A stretch of DNA of 64,000 bases, from NCBI GenBank assembly GCA_039720395.1, contig CM077822.1, positions 18,992,589-19,056,588 on the forward strand, in the 5' to 3' direction. Below are positions 14,601 through 22,578 of the stretch, piece by piece; positions within the stretch are counted from its first letter, which is position 1; each line of letters opens with the position of its first letter. The notes beneath the pieces were generated by a model. That model saw only the letters and a program-made list of their open reading frames with translations. It was not told where the DNA came from and did not search any database. The stretch comes from Liquidambar formosana. Taxonomy: Eukaryota; Streptophyta; Magnoliopsida; Saxifragales; Altingiaceae. The translations under genes were made by a program, and so were the position numbers.

Positions 14601-17600
14601 TTGCTTACCCAACATAATGAAACAATTTTTACAAGTGATTTTATTAATTTCATTAGGAATAATAAAATTATTTTATTTTCCGGTAAAATTTTTCAATTGT
14701 AGTGAAAAACTAAATACTTCATTCATGTCTCTTTATAAATTTTTAGGTTAATATCACTTACGACACATTTATTACATTTTATGATTGGTAGGCATGAGGC
14801 GAAATTCATCCTGAAAATTGTTCAAGAAATCTGGAATAAATTGAACCAGAATTATACATTCTTATATGTTGCCAAGCACCAAGTTGGAATAGATTCTCGT
14901 CTAGAGAAAATATATTCACTGTTAGGTGTTGGGATCTGGAATGATGTTCGAATTATAGGTATTTGGGGTATTGGTGGAATAGGTAAAACAACCTTAGCAA
15001 AAGCAATTTATAATCAAATATATGGACAATTTGAAGGTTGTAGCTTTCTTTCAAATGTTAAAGAAGTTTCAAGAGAACATGGAGGCTTGGTTCGTTTACA
15101 AAGAGAACTTCTTTCTCAAATCCTAAACGAACCAAATCTGAATATAAGCGGTGAGGATAGAGGAGTCATTGTGATAAAGGAAAGGCTTTGGTGCAAAAGA
15201 GCTCTCATTATTCTCGATGATGTTGATCAGCAAAACCAATTGGAAAAAATAGTTGGAAACCTAGATTGGTTTGGAGCAGGAAGCAGAATAATCGTAACAA
15301 CTAGAGATAAACATTTGCTAACTACACATGAAGTCAATGGAATTTATTTGGTGGAACAATTAAACCATGGTGAAGCTCTTCAACTCTTTAGTTTGATTGC
15401 ATTCAAAAAAGATTATCCAGAAGGTGACTTTTTAGAGCTTTCAAATCGTGTAGTAAATTATGCTAAAGGCCTTCCGTTGGCTCTTGAAGTTTTGGGTTCC
15501 TTTCTTTGCAAGAGAAGTGTAGATGAATGGACAAGTGCATTGGATAAACTACAGAAAATTCCAAACAATGAAATTCATGAAACACTTAAAGTAAGTTTTG
15601 ATGGACTTGATCAAATGGAAAAGGACATTTTCCTAGATGTTGCATGTTTCTTTAATGGGGAGAAAAAAGAATATGTAACAACTGCACTAGAAAGTTGCGG
15701 TTTTTACCCAGATATTGGACTAAGAGTTTTGACCCAGAGATCTCTCATAACTATTTTTGGAAAAAGGGTACGTATGCATGATTTGCTACAAGAAATGGGT
15801 CAAGAAATTGTTCGGCAAGAATCACTCAAGGATCTTGGCAAACGTAGTAGGTTGTGGCTTAAAGAGGATGTCTATCGTGTGGTCAAAAAAAATTCGGTGA
15901 GAACTAAATAAATGAACCCATCCATTTTCATTTAAGGGGCAACAAAACTACATAATTTTATTAAGGCTCAATTTATTTTATGCTTCACTTATCGTCTTCT
16001 CTTGGTTATCAGGGTATGGTAGCAGTTGAAGGTATAATCCTAAATTTTTCAACAGCAATAAAGGTACACATAAGCAATGAAGCCTTCACGGGGATGCGCA
16101 ATCTTAGACTACTCAAGTTTTCTAATGTGCACCCTTTTGAAGACTTTAATTACCTTCCTGATGAGCTAAGGTGTCTAATTTGGGATGGATACCCCTTAAA
16201 ATCAATGCCATCAAGATTTGATCCAAAGAACCTTGTTCAACTTTACATGCCTTATAGTCGCATTGAACACTTCTCGGAGACCAAGGTATGATTATAAGTT
16301 TTTGATAAAAAAAAAGTTTAAAAAAAAAATGAAGTATAATTATAATTAATATAGGTTTATTTCGTTTAGAGAAAGTCATACAAGTTCATTTACTCAAACT
16401 TACATTTTGTTGTCACAGATTTACGAAAACTTGGAATTCCTTAATCTCAGTCACTCCGAATACCTTCTTGAAACCCCCAACTTCTCAGGGTTCCCAAGGC
16501 TCAAGATATTGACTCTGAAAGGTTGTATAAGGTTGTTTAGGGTTCATCCATCTCTCAACGGGCTTGTTTCCTTGAATTTGAAAGATTGTAAAAGCCTTCG
16601 AAATCTTTGGAAGAGCATTAAGTTGGAATCTCTGGAAAATATCATTCTCTCTGGTTGCTCAAAGCTTGAAAAGTTTCCAGAGGTCCTAGGGAATATGGAG
16701 CATCTATTGAAGGTTTATTTGGATGGGACCGCCATAAAAGAGCTACCCTCATCAATTGAACACCTAACTAGGCTTGTTTTGTTGGATTTGGGAAATTGCA
16801 AAAATCTTGCTAGTCTTCCAAGCAGTATATGTAAGTTGAAATCTCTTGAAACTCTTACTCTTTCTGGTTGCTCGAAGCTTGACAAATTACCAGAGAACTT
16901 AGGGGATATGCAAAATTTGGTGGGCCTTTTTTTAGATGGAATTGCTATCAGACAACCACCATCCTCCATCGTACGTTTGAGAAACCTTCAAGAATTATCC
17001 TTTCGTGGATGTAAAGGATCAACATCTGATTTGTCGAAATCAATGTTCTCGTCTAGGTTTTTCCCAAGAAAAGTTCCATGTTCCAGCAGTTTTATATTAC
17101 CTTCTTTATCAAGTTTACGCTCCTTAAGAAGATTAGATCTTAGTGACTGTAATCTATCAGAAGGAGCTATCCTTAGTGATATTGTCAACATATCCTTGTT
17201 GGAAGAGTTGAATCTAAGCAAAAATAATTTTGTTGGCCTACCCACAACTTTCAGTCGACTTAATTGCCTGAAATGCCTTTGGTTGGAGGATTGCACTCGG
17301 CTTCAAGCATTGCCACCGCTTCCATCAAGTGTAAGTAGAATAGAGGCTCACGGTTGCAGATCATTGGAAACATTACCATATCCATCGTTGGACAGTTTGC
17401 AAGGCCGTGATTTCATACTTAGCAACTGCCAAAAAATCGATGGCAGCATACTTCTTCAACGTGTGTCTAAATGCACTGGTTATAATATTGTTGTACCCGG
17501 AAGTGAGATTCCGAAGTGGATGAATCATCAGAGCATGGGGTCTTCAATTTCTTTCGAGATGCCTCCACTTCAATATAGTAAGGTTAAAGGAATCGCCCTT

Positions 17601-18110
17601 TGCGCTGTTTTTTCCGTTAAGAAGGCTCCTGTTTTTTCACTCAAGAAGGCTCCTGTTTTTTACATTCGCTGCCACTTTCGTGATGTAATTAGTAATGCTT
17701 CTTTTTCATCGTATTCTCCGGTAATTGTTTTCCCTGGGAATAGACACATCGAGTCAGATCATGTGTGGCTTAGATATTTCGCCAGTGATGGATTCCGGAA
17801 GAGTAGCTCAGATGGATGGCACCACATTGAGGCTTCATTTGAAATCAATGAATACTGCCGTATAGAGGAGGCAAAAAAGGTTGGGGTTCATATAATATAC
17901 GAGGAAGACGATGTGCCAACGATGATACACTACGACTCTTCATTTCACCATTCGACACTAGAAGAAGAAGAAGAAGAAGGAGCAGAGGAATATATTATTG
18001 GTAAACGTACTAGGCTCATTGAGGAGGAAGCAAGTAGAAGTCCACACCCTAAAAGGATGAGAGGAAACACCGACACAGTGCTTAAACTAAAGGACAAAGA
18101 ATCATCCTAG
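450..18110 (+). CDS. TIR-NB-LRR (TNL) immune receptor, four exons, 13.8-kb first intron
   Basis: This is an intracellular plant immune receptor of the TNL class, which detects pathogen effectors and signals through TIR NADase activity. The exons are 450-952, 14792-15896, 16013-16285 and 16419-18110, all bounded by GT-AG. Lengths 503+1105+273+1692 give 3573 bases, or 1190 residues and a stop, with no internal stop; this size is normal for the family. Order: TIR (about 15-165), NB-ARC (about 200-500, P-loop GIGGIGKTT at 227-235, MHD at 496-498), LRRs, then a C-terminal jelly-roll/Ig-like (C-JID) region. The ATG at 450 is preferred because the frame opens upstream only with a non-ATG codon. The oddity is intron 1 (953-14791), swollen by transposons; introns 2 and 3 are 116 and 133 bases. 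Resemblance is to N/TMV-resistance-like TNLs; the recognised pathogen is unknown. Two separate partial genes would be the alternative, but the clean in-frame splice argues against it. Confidence 0.88.
953..2670 (+). other. TNL intron 1, segment before the LINE
   Basis: No coding exon is seen. The stretch is AT-rich with simple tracts, for example an (AT)n run at about 1975-1992. At about 1755-1870 there is a stretch with weak tRNA-derived SINE-like look (a TGGATTAATGG A-box-like and a GGATTCAA B-box-like word), too degraded to call. Confidence 0.6.
2671..2687. repeat. LINE target-site duplication, copy 1
   Basis: The 17-base word AACAAAATACATATACC occurs here and identically at 8541-8557, directly flanking the LINE. 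It marks the original intron sequence at the insertion site. Confidence 0.95.
2745..6865 (-). pseudogene. LINE ORF2: endonuclease-RT-RNase H, disabled
   Basis: The frame opens at 6865 with MKILSFNCRGLGNP, the classical start of the LINE endonuclease. It continues through endonuclease (to about 6250), RT (about 5560-4650; FADD catalytic box near 4790, LRQGDPLSP near 4940), connector (4315-4070), zf-RVT (3776-3453, CVVCG...HLF.EC) and RNase H (3446-2745, DGAVF.. and ALAIRFA). Stops include those at 6649, 6395, 4862 and 4631. One frameshift lies between 4070 and 3776; the rest keep one frame. Several stops are one C-to-T or G-to-A change from Gln or Trp codons (for example LALL-stop-NSD), which fits deamination of methylated cytosine. 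Confidence 0.9.
7618..8400 (-). CDS. LINE ORF1: DUF4283/zinc-knuckle nucleic-acid-binding protein
   Basis: A 260-residue frame starting MDEDWNALMQ at 8400. The N-terminal two thirds match the plant LINE ORF1 DUF4283 pattern (FLFQFFHPLDRMRVIKNGSW, WVQVYNLPLDCM). A CCHC knuckle (CYHCGKLGHAEKDC) lies near residues 208-221. The frame ends in a stop at 7618; further ORF1-like low-complexity coding continues downstream (6862-7344), so the stop may truncate an originally longer protein. The product would coat LINE RNA. Confidence 0.8.
   Translation of the reverse strand: MDEDWNALMQRLVLTEEEKDDVDVTDAVQKMGQVEDRYCLIGKLFSERPFNVEAMKSTLKMIWRPGKGLNITDIGKNLFLFQFFHPLDRMRVIKNGSWSFDKHLVLLTEFDGAVQPSDILLEEAMFWVQVYNLPLDCMAKEIGEMIGNKLGMFVDMEQGEKGMYWGRFLRIRVRLNVHKPLKRGVTIKLGGKSLWASMKYERLPTFCYHCGKLGHAEKDCEQKYGAGDGGNEVLRQYGAWLRVGEPVQSHSWSRGMKNRR
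8541..8557. repeat. LINE target-site duplication, copy 2
   Basis: Identical to 2671-2687; marks the 5' boundary of the minus-strand LINE, and shows that it is full length rather than 5'-truncated. Confidence 0.95.
8596..8866 (-). mobile_element. Stowaway-like MITE, copy 1
   Basis: A 271-base element flanked by TA dinucleotides (8594-8595 and 8867-8868). Its inverted termini are TTCCCTCCATCCCATAAAGA and, from the other end, CTCCCTCCGTCCCATTAAGA. It has no coding capacity. A second copy in the opposite orientation with clear internal similarity lies at about 62256-62536. It sits 38 bases outside the LINE TSD. Confidence 0.85.
8869..10191 (+). other. TNL intron 1, AT-rich segment
   Basis: AT-rich sequence without supported genes or clear repeats; reading frames here are short and lack recognisable domains. 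Confidence 0.5.
10192..10596. mobile_element. Foldback MITE with about 160-base arms (Mutator-like)
   Basis: The ends form a long inverted repeat. The left arm begins GGGGAGGGATTCATTTATAC (10201) and the right arm, read on minus, begins GGGGAGGGATTCGTTTACAC (10587). Similarity continues through CCTGGTGTAAAACTTT, GAATAATATTTT, TTGGATTAAG and CATGCATGC to the centre near 10400, so nearly the whole element is one imperfect palindrome. The flanks are near-identical T/A words (about 9 bases, 10192-10200 and 10588-10596), as for Mutator-type 9-bp duplications. Open frames on both strands here are products of the palindrome, not genes. Confidence 0.8.
10597..12430 (+). other. TNL intron 1, segment with microsatellites
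   Basis: No exon is seen. It contains a (CA)n tract at about 11268-11297, a mixed (TA)n(CA)n tract at about 11599-11627, and several poly-T runs (12179-12196, 12331-12349). The CCCTGTTTGG start near 10690 resembles hAT-MITE ends, but no matching second end was found. Confidence 0.5.
12615..12672. promoter_or_regulatory. 21-bp-phased palindrome triplet upstream of solo-LTR TATA
   Basis: Three palindrome-like units start at 12615 (GTGTACGTATGTG), 12636 (GTGCACGCACAT) and 12657 (GTGCATGCGTGT), each exactly 21 bases apart, about 140-195 bases before the TATA box. Spacing is read directly; a protein-binding role is inferred. Confidence 0.7.
13438..13491. promoter_or_regulatory. Second 21-bp-phased palindrome triplet in the solo LTR
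   Basis: Units GTGTACGCACC, GCGTACGCACC and GCGTACGCACC start at 13438, 13459 and 13480, exactly 21 bases apart. Its place, roughly 630 bases downstream of the TATA box, mirrors the second triplet of the large element's LTR at 32215. Confidence 0.75.
13924..14791 (+). other. 3' part of TNL intron 1
   Basis: AT-rich intron sequence up to the acceptor TTGGTAG (14790-14791). No transposon or exon recognised. Confidence 0.6.
14792..15896 (+). CDS. TNL exon 2: NB-ARC domain
   Basis: The exon starts after TTGGTAG with the usual TNL linker (HEAKFILKIV). Visible motifs in order are the P-loop GIGGIGKTT, kinase-2 ALIILDDVD, RNBS-B-like GSRIIVTTRD, GLPLALEVLG, and MHDLLQEMG near the end. All key nucleotide-binding and switch residues are present. 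The exon closes at 15896 before GTGAGA in phase 0. Confidence 0.92.
16013..16285 (+). CDS. TNL exon 3: start of LRR region
   Basis: A 91-codon exon starting GMVAVEGI, the conserved post-NB-ARC segment of TNLs, then the first leucine-rich repeats (AFTGMRNLRLLKF, LPDELRCLIWDGYPLKSMP). It is bounded by TTATCAG before it and GTATGA after it, both phase 0. Confidence 0.88.
16419..18110 (+). CDS. TNL exon 4: LRRs and C-terminal C-JID region
   Basis: The exon encodes about 10 LRRs with the typical TNL pattern (LKILTLKGC, LENIILSGCSKLEKFPE, LESLETLTLSGC-like). A C-terminal C-JID-like part follows, beginning near IVVPGSEIPKWM. A 24-base in-frame tandem duplication (first copy from 17619, second from 17643) repeats about 8 residues containing KKAPVF within this part. 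The C terminus is acidic (a run of Glu near 17955-17985) and then basic (KRMRG), possibly a nuclear-localisation-like patch. The stop is TAG at 18108-18110. Confidence 0.9.
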   Translation: MYENLEFLNLSHSEYLLETPNFSGFPRLKILTLKGCIRLFRVHPSLNGLVSLNLKDCKSLRNLWKSIKLESLENIILSGCSKLEKFPEVLGNMEHLLKVYLDGTAIKELPSSIEHLTRLVLLDLGNCKNLASLPSSICKLKSLETLTLSGCSKLDKLPENLGDMQNLVGLFLDGIAIRQPPSSIVRLRNLQELSFRGCKGSTSDLSKSMFSSRFFPRKVPCSSSFILPSLSSLRSLRRLDLSDCNLSEGAILSDIVNISLLEELNLSKNNFVGLPTTFSRLNCLKCLWLEDCTRLQALPPLPSSVSRIEAHGCRSLETLPYPSLDSLQGRDFILSNCQKIDGSILLQRVSKCTGYNIVVPGSEIPKWMNHQSMGSSISFEMPPLQYSKVKGIALCAVFSVKKAPVFSLKKAPVFYIRCHFRDVISNASFSSYSPVIVFPGNRHIESDHVWLRYFASDGFRKSSSDGWHHIEASFEINEYCRIEEAKKVGVHIIYEEDDVPTMIHYDSSFHHSTLEEEEEEGAEEYIIGKRTRLIEEEASRSPHPKRMRGNTDTVLKLKDKESS

Positions 18111-18370
18111 CAAGCATCGCCACCATCACAGCTCACACATCCTTTGTCTACAAATTCAAGGGATTAAAAGAAGTGAAGACGACTTTTTGAATTCAGATTC
18201 AAATCATTTATGGGTTGGACGGGGCTGCCTTATTTATCCAATTAAGGATTTGGTTCGACTTGGACCTTCTCTCAACCGACGACCAATCTCAGGTCAATCT
18301 CTGATTCACTTTCTCTCTCCTCTGTTCTTTTGATTTCTCTCAAATCCCTAACCCTAACCCATAGCTAATC
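18082..18370 (+). repeat. TNL 3' end and downstream flank, duplicated unit copy A
   Basis: The last TNL codons (CTTAAACTAAAGGACAAAGA to the stop) and about 250 bases of flank recur at 19327-19595. Shared landmarks include GCAAGCATCGCCA, GGGGCTGCCTTATTTATCCA, TTGGACCTTCTCTCAACCGA and a telo-box run CCCTAACCC. The downstream part reads like a CT-rich plant 5' leader with telo-box. Confidence 0.8.
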
Positions 18371-18484
18371 TGAGATTATCTATATATATATATATATATA
18401 TATTCCCGTTCAACTTCCTTGCATTTTTTCCCATGACTCTGTTGAGTTGAAGCGTAATCGACATAGAGTGCAAAATATTAGGCC

Positions 18485-18865
18485 ATGGATCTCAACCATG
18501 TTAAAGAGAGAATTAAGCAGGCCACGGACTGATTACCTTCTCGAGACCTTCAATTCCTCTGCTCATACCATAAGCACTATCGCCGCACAGGTACATTGTA
18601 CCCATTGTTTCCTTGGTTCCTTTAGCTTCTCTAATGAACAATCTATCACTCGTTTCCCTGTCATCTCCCTGTCCTATTGGAAATTTAGACAAACATTTAG
18701 GTTGCATTTGTAGCTGAAGAAGTTGGACAATAAATTCTGCCTCTTAAATTAATATTTACTTTTGGTGGTTCTCTCCACTTTCTCTTTCTACTTTGCATCT
18801 CCAGTATGGGAAGGAAGAGAGAAGATATCAGAAAAGAAGGCACCTAGCATCTTCGGTGTGGGCTG
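18485..18865 (+). pseudogene. Unidentified two-exon gene fragment with one frameshift
   Basis: A CT-rich leader with telo-box (18290-18380) precedes an ATG at 18485. The frame MDLNHVKERIKQATD meets TGA at 18530-18532, but the +1 frame continues directly as YLLETFNSSAHTISTIAAQ to a GT donor (18591). A second exon-like block (18805-18865) reads YGKEERRYQKRRHLASSVWA after an AG and ends at GTAAG. The in-phase join and clean splice sites suggest a real gene once, broken by a one-base indel. I do not recognise the family, and later exons were not found. Confidence 0.45.
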
Positions 18866-21640
18866 GTAAGCCAATTTTCCATTCTTTATTCTTGAGTTTG
18901 GGACTAAAATTTTTTATTTTCAGAGTTTCATTTGAGGGGTTCATGTATTCTCACTTGCCTATATGAGAAATTTAATTTTTAATGTGGATTGTTGCCAATT
19001 AGCTCTCATCTTTGCATACTCGGTTTTCAATTGGTGACATAAATATGATGAGCAAGTATCACACTATTCTTCTCCATAAGTGAAAATAATTTGTACATTG
19101 TCAAGGATAAAAAGGGAAATACATTGTCAAGGATCTGCTCATGGGGCAAATTTTAACGCTCATTTCATAGTTTACAGGTGAGTACTTCCATTCCGTGTCA
19201 TTTGAAATTTTTTTTTTTTTTGCTGGACTATTGGTAACATTTGGATTCGCTAATGTGGTCACCCAAATTGGTGGCGCCATTATGACCATTGTAAAGGCTG
19301 CCTTATTTAACCAATTAAGGATTTGGCTTAAACTCAAGGACAAAGAATCATCCTAGCAAGCATCGCCAATGCCACAGCTCACACATTCTCGATCTGTGTT
19401 CAAATTCGAGGTATTTAGGCGGGGCTGCCTTATTTATCCAACTAAGGATTTGGCTCGACTTGGACCTTCTCTCAACCGATGACCGTCAATCTCTAATTCA
19501 CACTCCATTTCTTGCTCTCTCCTGTCTATCCCCTCTGTGCTTTTGATTTCTACGCTCAATGCTCTAACCCTAACCCTAACCTAACCCATAGCTAATCTTT
19601 TTATTTATTATTACTATTTTTTCTTTCCATTTCGGAATGGGAAGTTAATTGGTTCCGATATTGTTCTTGAGGGCTTAGAAAAAGTTGAGATTATTTTGCT
19701 AAAGTTGGACATTTGATTTTTTCTTTTTCTTTTCTTTTTCATTAGTACGAACCATTTTATTGATAAATAAAAGTGGATGATGATTGTTTCGTAAAAAATA
19801 ATAATAATAATAATACTAACAATACTAAATAAAAACGGATGTATGTTTTAAAATCTGCTTTTGTGATATATGTATACAATGCATAGAAATATGCCTGCAA
19901 TGGACTCGTAACCATTTTTATTTTAAACATTCGATATTATTATTAACATTGACTTACCCAATTAGTTGGGAAATCTCAACAACACAAATCACTCCGACTC
20001 TTCAAATCTAGGTTGTAAAAGTGATTTCTTCAAGAAAATACTCCAACATTTTTGTTTTCCTTCCCCCCAGGGTCAAGGAATTGGAGATTTTTAAAATTAA
20101 CTATAGAAAATAGTGTAGAAGGATATGGGCAACCTACTTTTTTTTGAGGGATGGACTATCGTAGTTTTGTTTATAGAAGACTATGGTCTTGAAGTAGAGT
20201 TGTTGTTTTATTAGGTGGGAGTAATATAGTAAATTTGGGAAACTTAATTGTATGGTATCATGGTAGCCTACTGACGGATGTTTGTGATACTCTTTTAAAT
20301 GATGGCTGTGTGCTTTTATTCTGGACATTTTGAGCCTACTTTTTTTTTTAATTGTAATTATTTTATTATATTTTACATTCTTAACGTCTTCCTTTTTTCC
20401 CCTCCTTTGAAAAATCTAAATTTAGGGGCAATTGATAGAGGGGAAAGGGATTTGAGAATTCAATAGATAGAGGAAGCCCACGCCCTGAGATTTTGCGCCC
20501 TCACTTAGTTTGGCAGGTTAGTAGAAGATTAACATGGGCGGCACAATTTTGGGACAGACATATACTTAGTGGGCATTGCACTCCTTACTTCCAGTGACTG
20601 TCTAGAGCAGCTGCAACAATAGAAGTTTTTTTAGTATTTTATTCTGTATTGTTCTCCATCAACATAAATGTGGTTATAGTTCTCCATCAACATAGGTGTG
20701 GGGGTGTTTTCTTAAAATAGAATTCACTCCAAAACTTATTGTCCTTTCATGAAATTCAGTATAATACGCTCTTGGTCATTGGATGGAGAACATCTATGCA
20801 AATTGTGTTGCTAAGAACAAATCACTATGGAGGATCCATGGGACATATAAGCATGTCCCCATGTCCATAATGAACAAGGCGGCTATTGTGGTATCTTTTC
20901 AAAACAGCTATTTCATTTCAATCTCTCATTAATATTTTGGAATCTACTTGTTTCAAGTGCCAGATCAAAATTTTTGTGTCTCGATCATCATTCATAGTTT
21001 ATGTTTTATGCTTCACTCTTTGGTCCCATTTCATGGCTCATTTTATTTATTGCTTCCTTCTGATCATTTGCGGGTTTAATTTCAGTTTTTACCCAAATAA
21101 CTTTCAAGAGTTTCATAAGACAAAAAATCTGGTTCCTGCACAATTGCAATGCATGGTCAGACAGTTATTTTATTTTTATTTTTTTTGGTTCCTTCTGAGT
21201 TGCTAATTTTGGAATTTCTGATGTTGGTGGTCCATATATTGTTATCAAAAGCTTAGGCATGTACTGCTGCGCTACCTGCCAAATGGCTAGGCCTATCTAG
21301 AAATGGAACCAGAATCAGCCAGTGGCTTGTTTTGGCACTTCCTAGTTAATTTGATTTCTACAATGATTAGTAAGGCATGTAATTTGTGGTGCTTGCTTTT
21401 TGAATGACTCTATAGATGGGTCACATGCGATGGGTAAACTATATTAAAGTGATATATAATGCCAATGGGGCCTTTCTGCTTCAGAATCACTTAGTATATG
21501 AATCATAACTTTCAAAGATGCCTATACCCTGTTTTTCTTGACAGAAATCAAATTCTTGGAAGCAAAGGATGTCAATGTTGAGCATATGTTTGTTATGTTT
21601 CAGTTTCACTATTGAAGTATTAGAGGGAATTGAGTGCTCC
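18866..21640 (+). other. Intergenic DNA with a duplicated TNL-tail fragment
   Basis: Apart from the repeat at 19327-19595, no gene could be supported. The sequence is AT-rich with poly-T tracts and a short (AAT)n run near 19796-19815. Confidence 0.5.
19327..19595 (+). repeat. TNL 3' end duplicated unit, copy B
   Basis: Begins CTTAAACTCAAGGACAAAGA and includes the TNL stop context, then the same flank as copy A, ending with a longer telo-box run (TAACCCTAACCCTAACCTAA, about 19563-19583). Direct orientation, offset about 1245 bases from copy A. Confidence 0.8.
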
Positions 21641-21641
21641 T

Positions 21642-22458
21642 ATGACAAAAATGAGAGATACTGAGATAGTGAGATCGATGTGTTCATGACAACCATTGGG
21701 TGGTTATCTACCAGATTATGCTCCTTATCCTGCTATTGTGCTAAAGATAGAAGATGGAAGCAATCTTCTTCTCCTTTTAATTGTTTGTGAGTATATTCCA
21801 TCCAGTTGTTAAATAGATGAACTGAGAGAACTTTTGAAAACTGCATTAGATGCTACTAGCTAAATGTTTCCCCTTGAAATGTGATGATTTGCCTTTAATT
21901 TTAGTGCAAATGCTTAGCTTGATACTGATGGATTTTAGTGGAAATGCCTAGCTTGATGCTGATGGCTGCAGTTTGCAAAATTCAAAGTGTATGTTTTATG
22001 GGTGATCTAGCTGTTTGATTTTTTTTTTCTTTTTTTTTTATAAAAAAAACATATGAGAAACCCCAGGCCCATGTGAAACCTCCTAACCCACATGAGCCAA
22101 TTGATATAGCTGTCTAATTTTGTTATAAGCATATTCTTGTCTTTGTTGCAAATGCTTATGTTAAATGTTATTGAAGTTGGTAATTGTGTCTCAGGCTAGG
22201 TCCACTCCATGTCAAATAATAAAGCACATGATAGATAAGATGGGTATGCACCATGCTTTTTCTCCTCTAATTCTTTCATTTTTTTATTCTAGATGTCCAA
22301 TATCTTTAGAACTCATGTTTTTAGAGAACCTTAAATCTACTTGTTCTTGTCTTGTCTAATTATTGAAGGTGAAACATGTCCAAGTCACGAAGAGAGTGCA
22401 GGAAGCATATATTGCTCGGTTATACCTTACAAAGGCAACTTCCACTGTCTGCCCTTAA
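21642..22458 (+). pseudogene. Bifunctional nuclease (BBD-type) pseudogene
   Basis: Three blocks resemble the plant bifunctional nuclease in basal defence (DNase-RNase domain). Block 1 (about 21642-21840) carries MTKMRD, then RCVHDN and, after a frameshift, GGYLPDYAPYPAIVLKIEDG. Block 2 (22195-22243, after TCAG and before GTATG) reads ARSTPCQIIKHMIDKMG. Block 3 (22369-22458) reads VQVTKRVQEAYIARLYLTK, then stops at TAA. These correspond in order to the family segments KMRDGR..RCVHNN, GGHLPDYAPHPAIVLK, QVVKEMVEKMG and VRVTKRVHEAYFAQLYLSK, which I recall for the family. The part encoding the end of the nuclease domain is absent and frameshifts are present, so it is a dead copy. Confidence 0.75.
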
Positions 22459-22573
22459 TTCACCCAGCAAACATGTGAAACCGGTTATACCCTAGATGCA
22501 AACTGCAAATTGAGTAACTGGTTAGCTGATCATATCTTCAATGCATGGATAGACGGATTATGAAGCAGAGACT

Positions 22574-22578
22574 GTTAG
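22574..22578. repeat. TSD of the 2.46-kb LTR, left
   Basis: GTTAG here and GTTAG at 25038-25042 flank the LTR exactly. Confidence 0.85.

Noticed and set aside
19563..19583. Interstitial telomere
   Set aside because: Only about three CCCTAA units; better read as a telo-box in a leader-like sequence.
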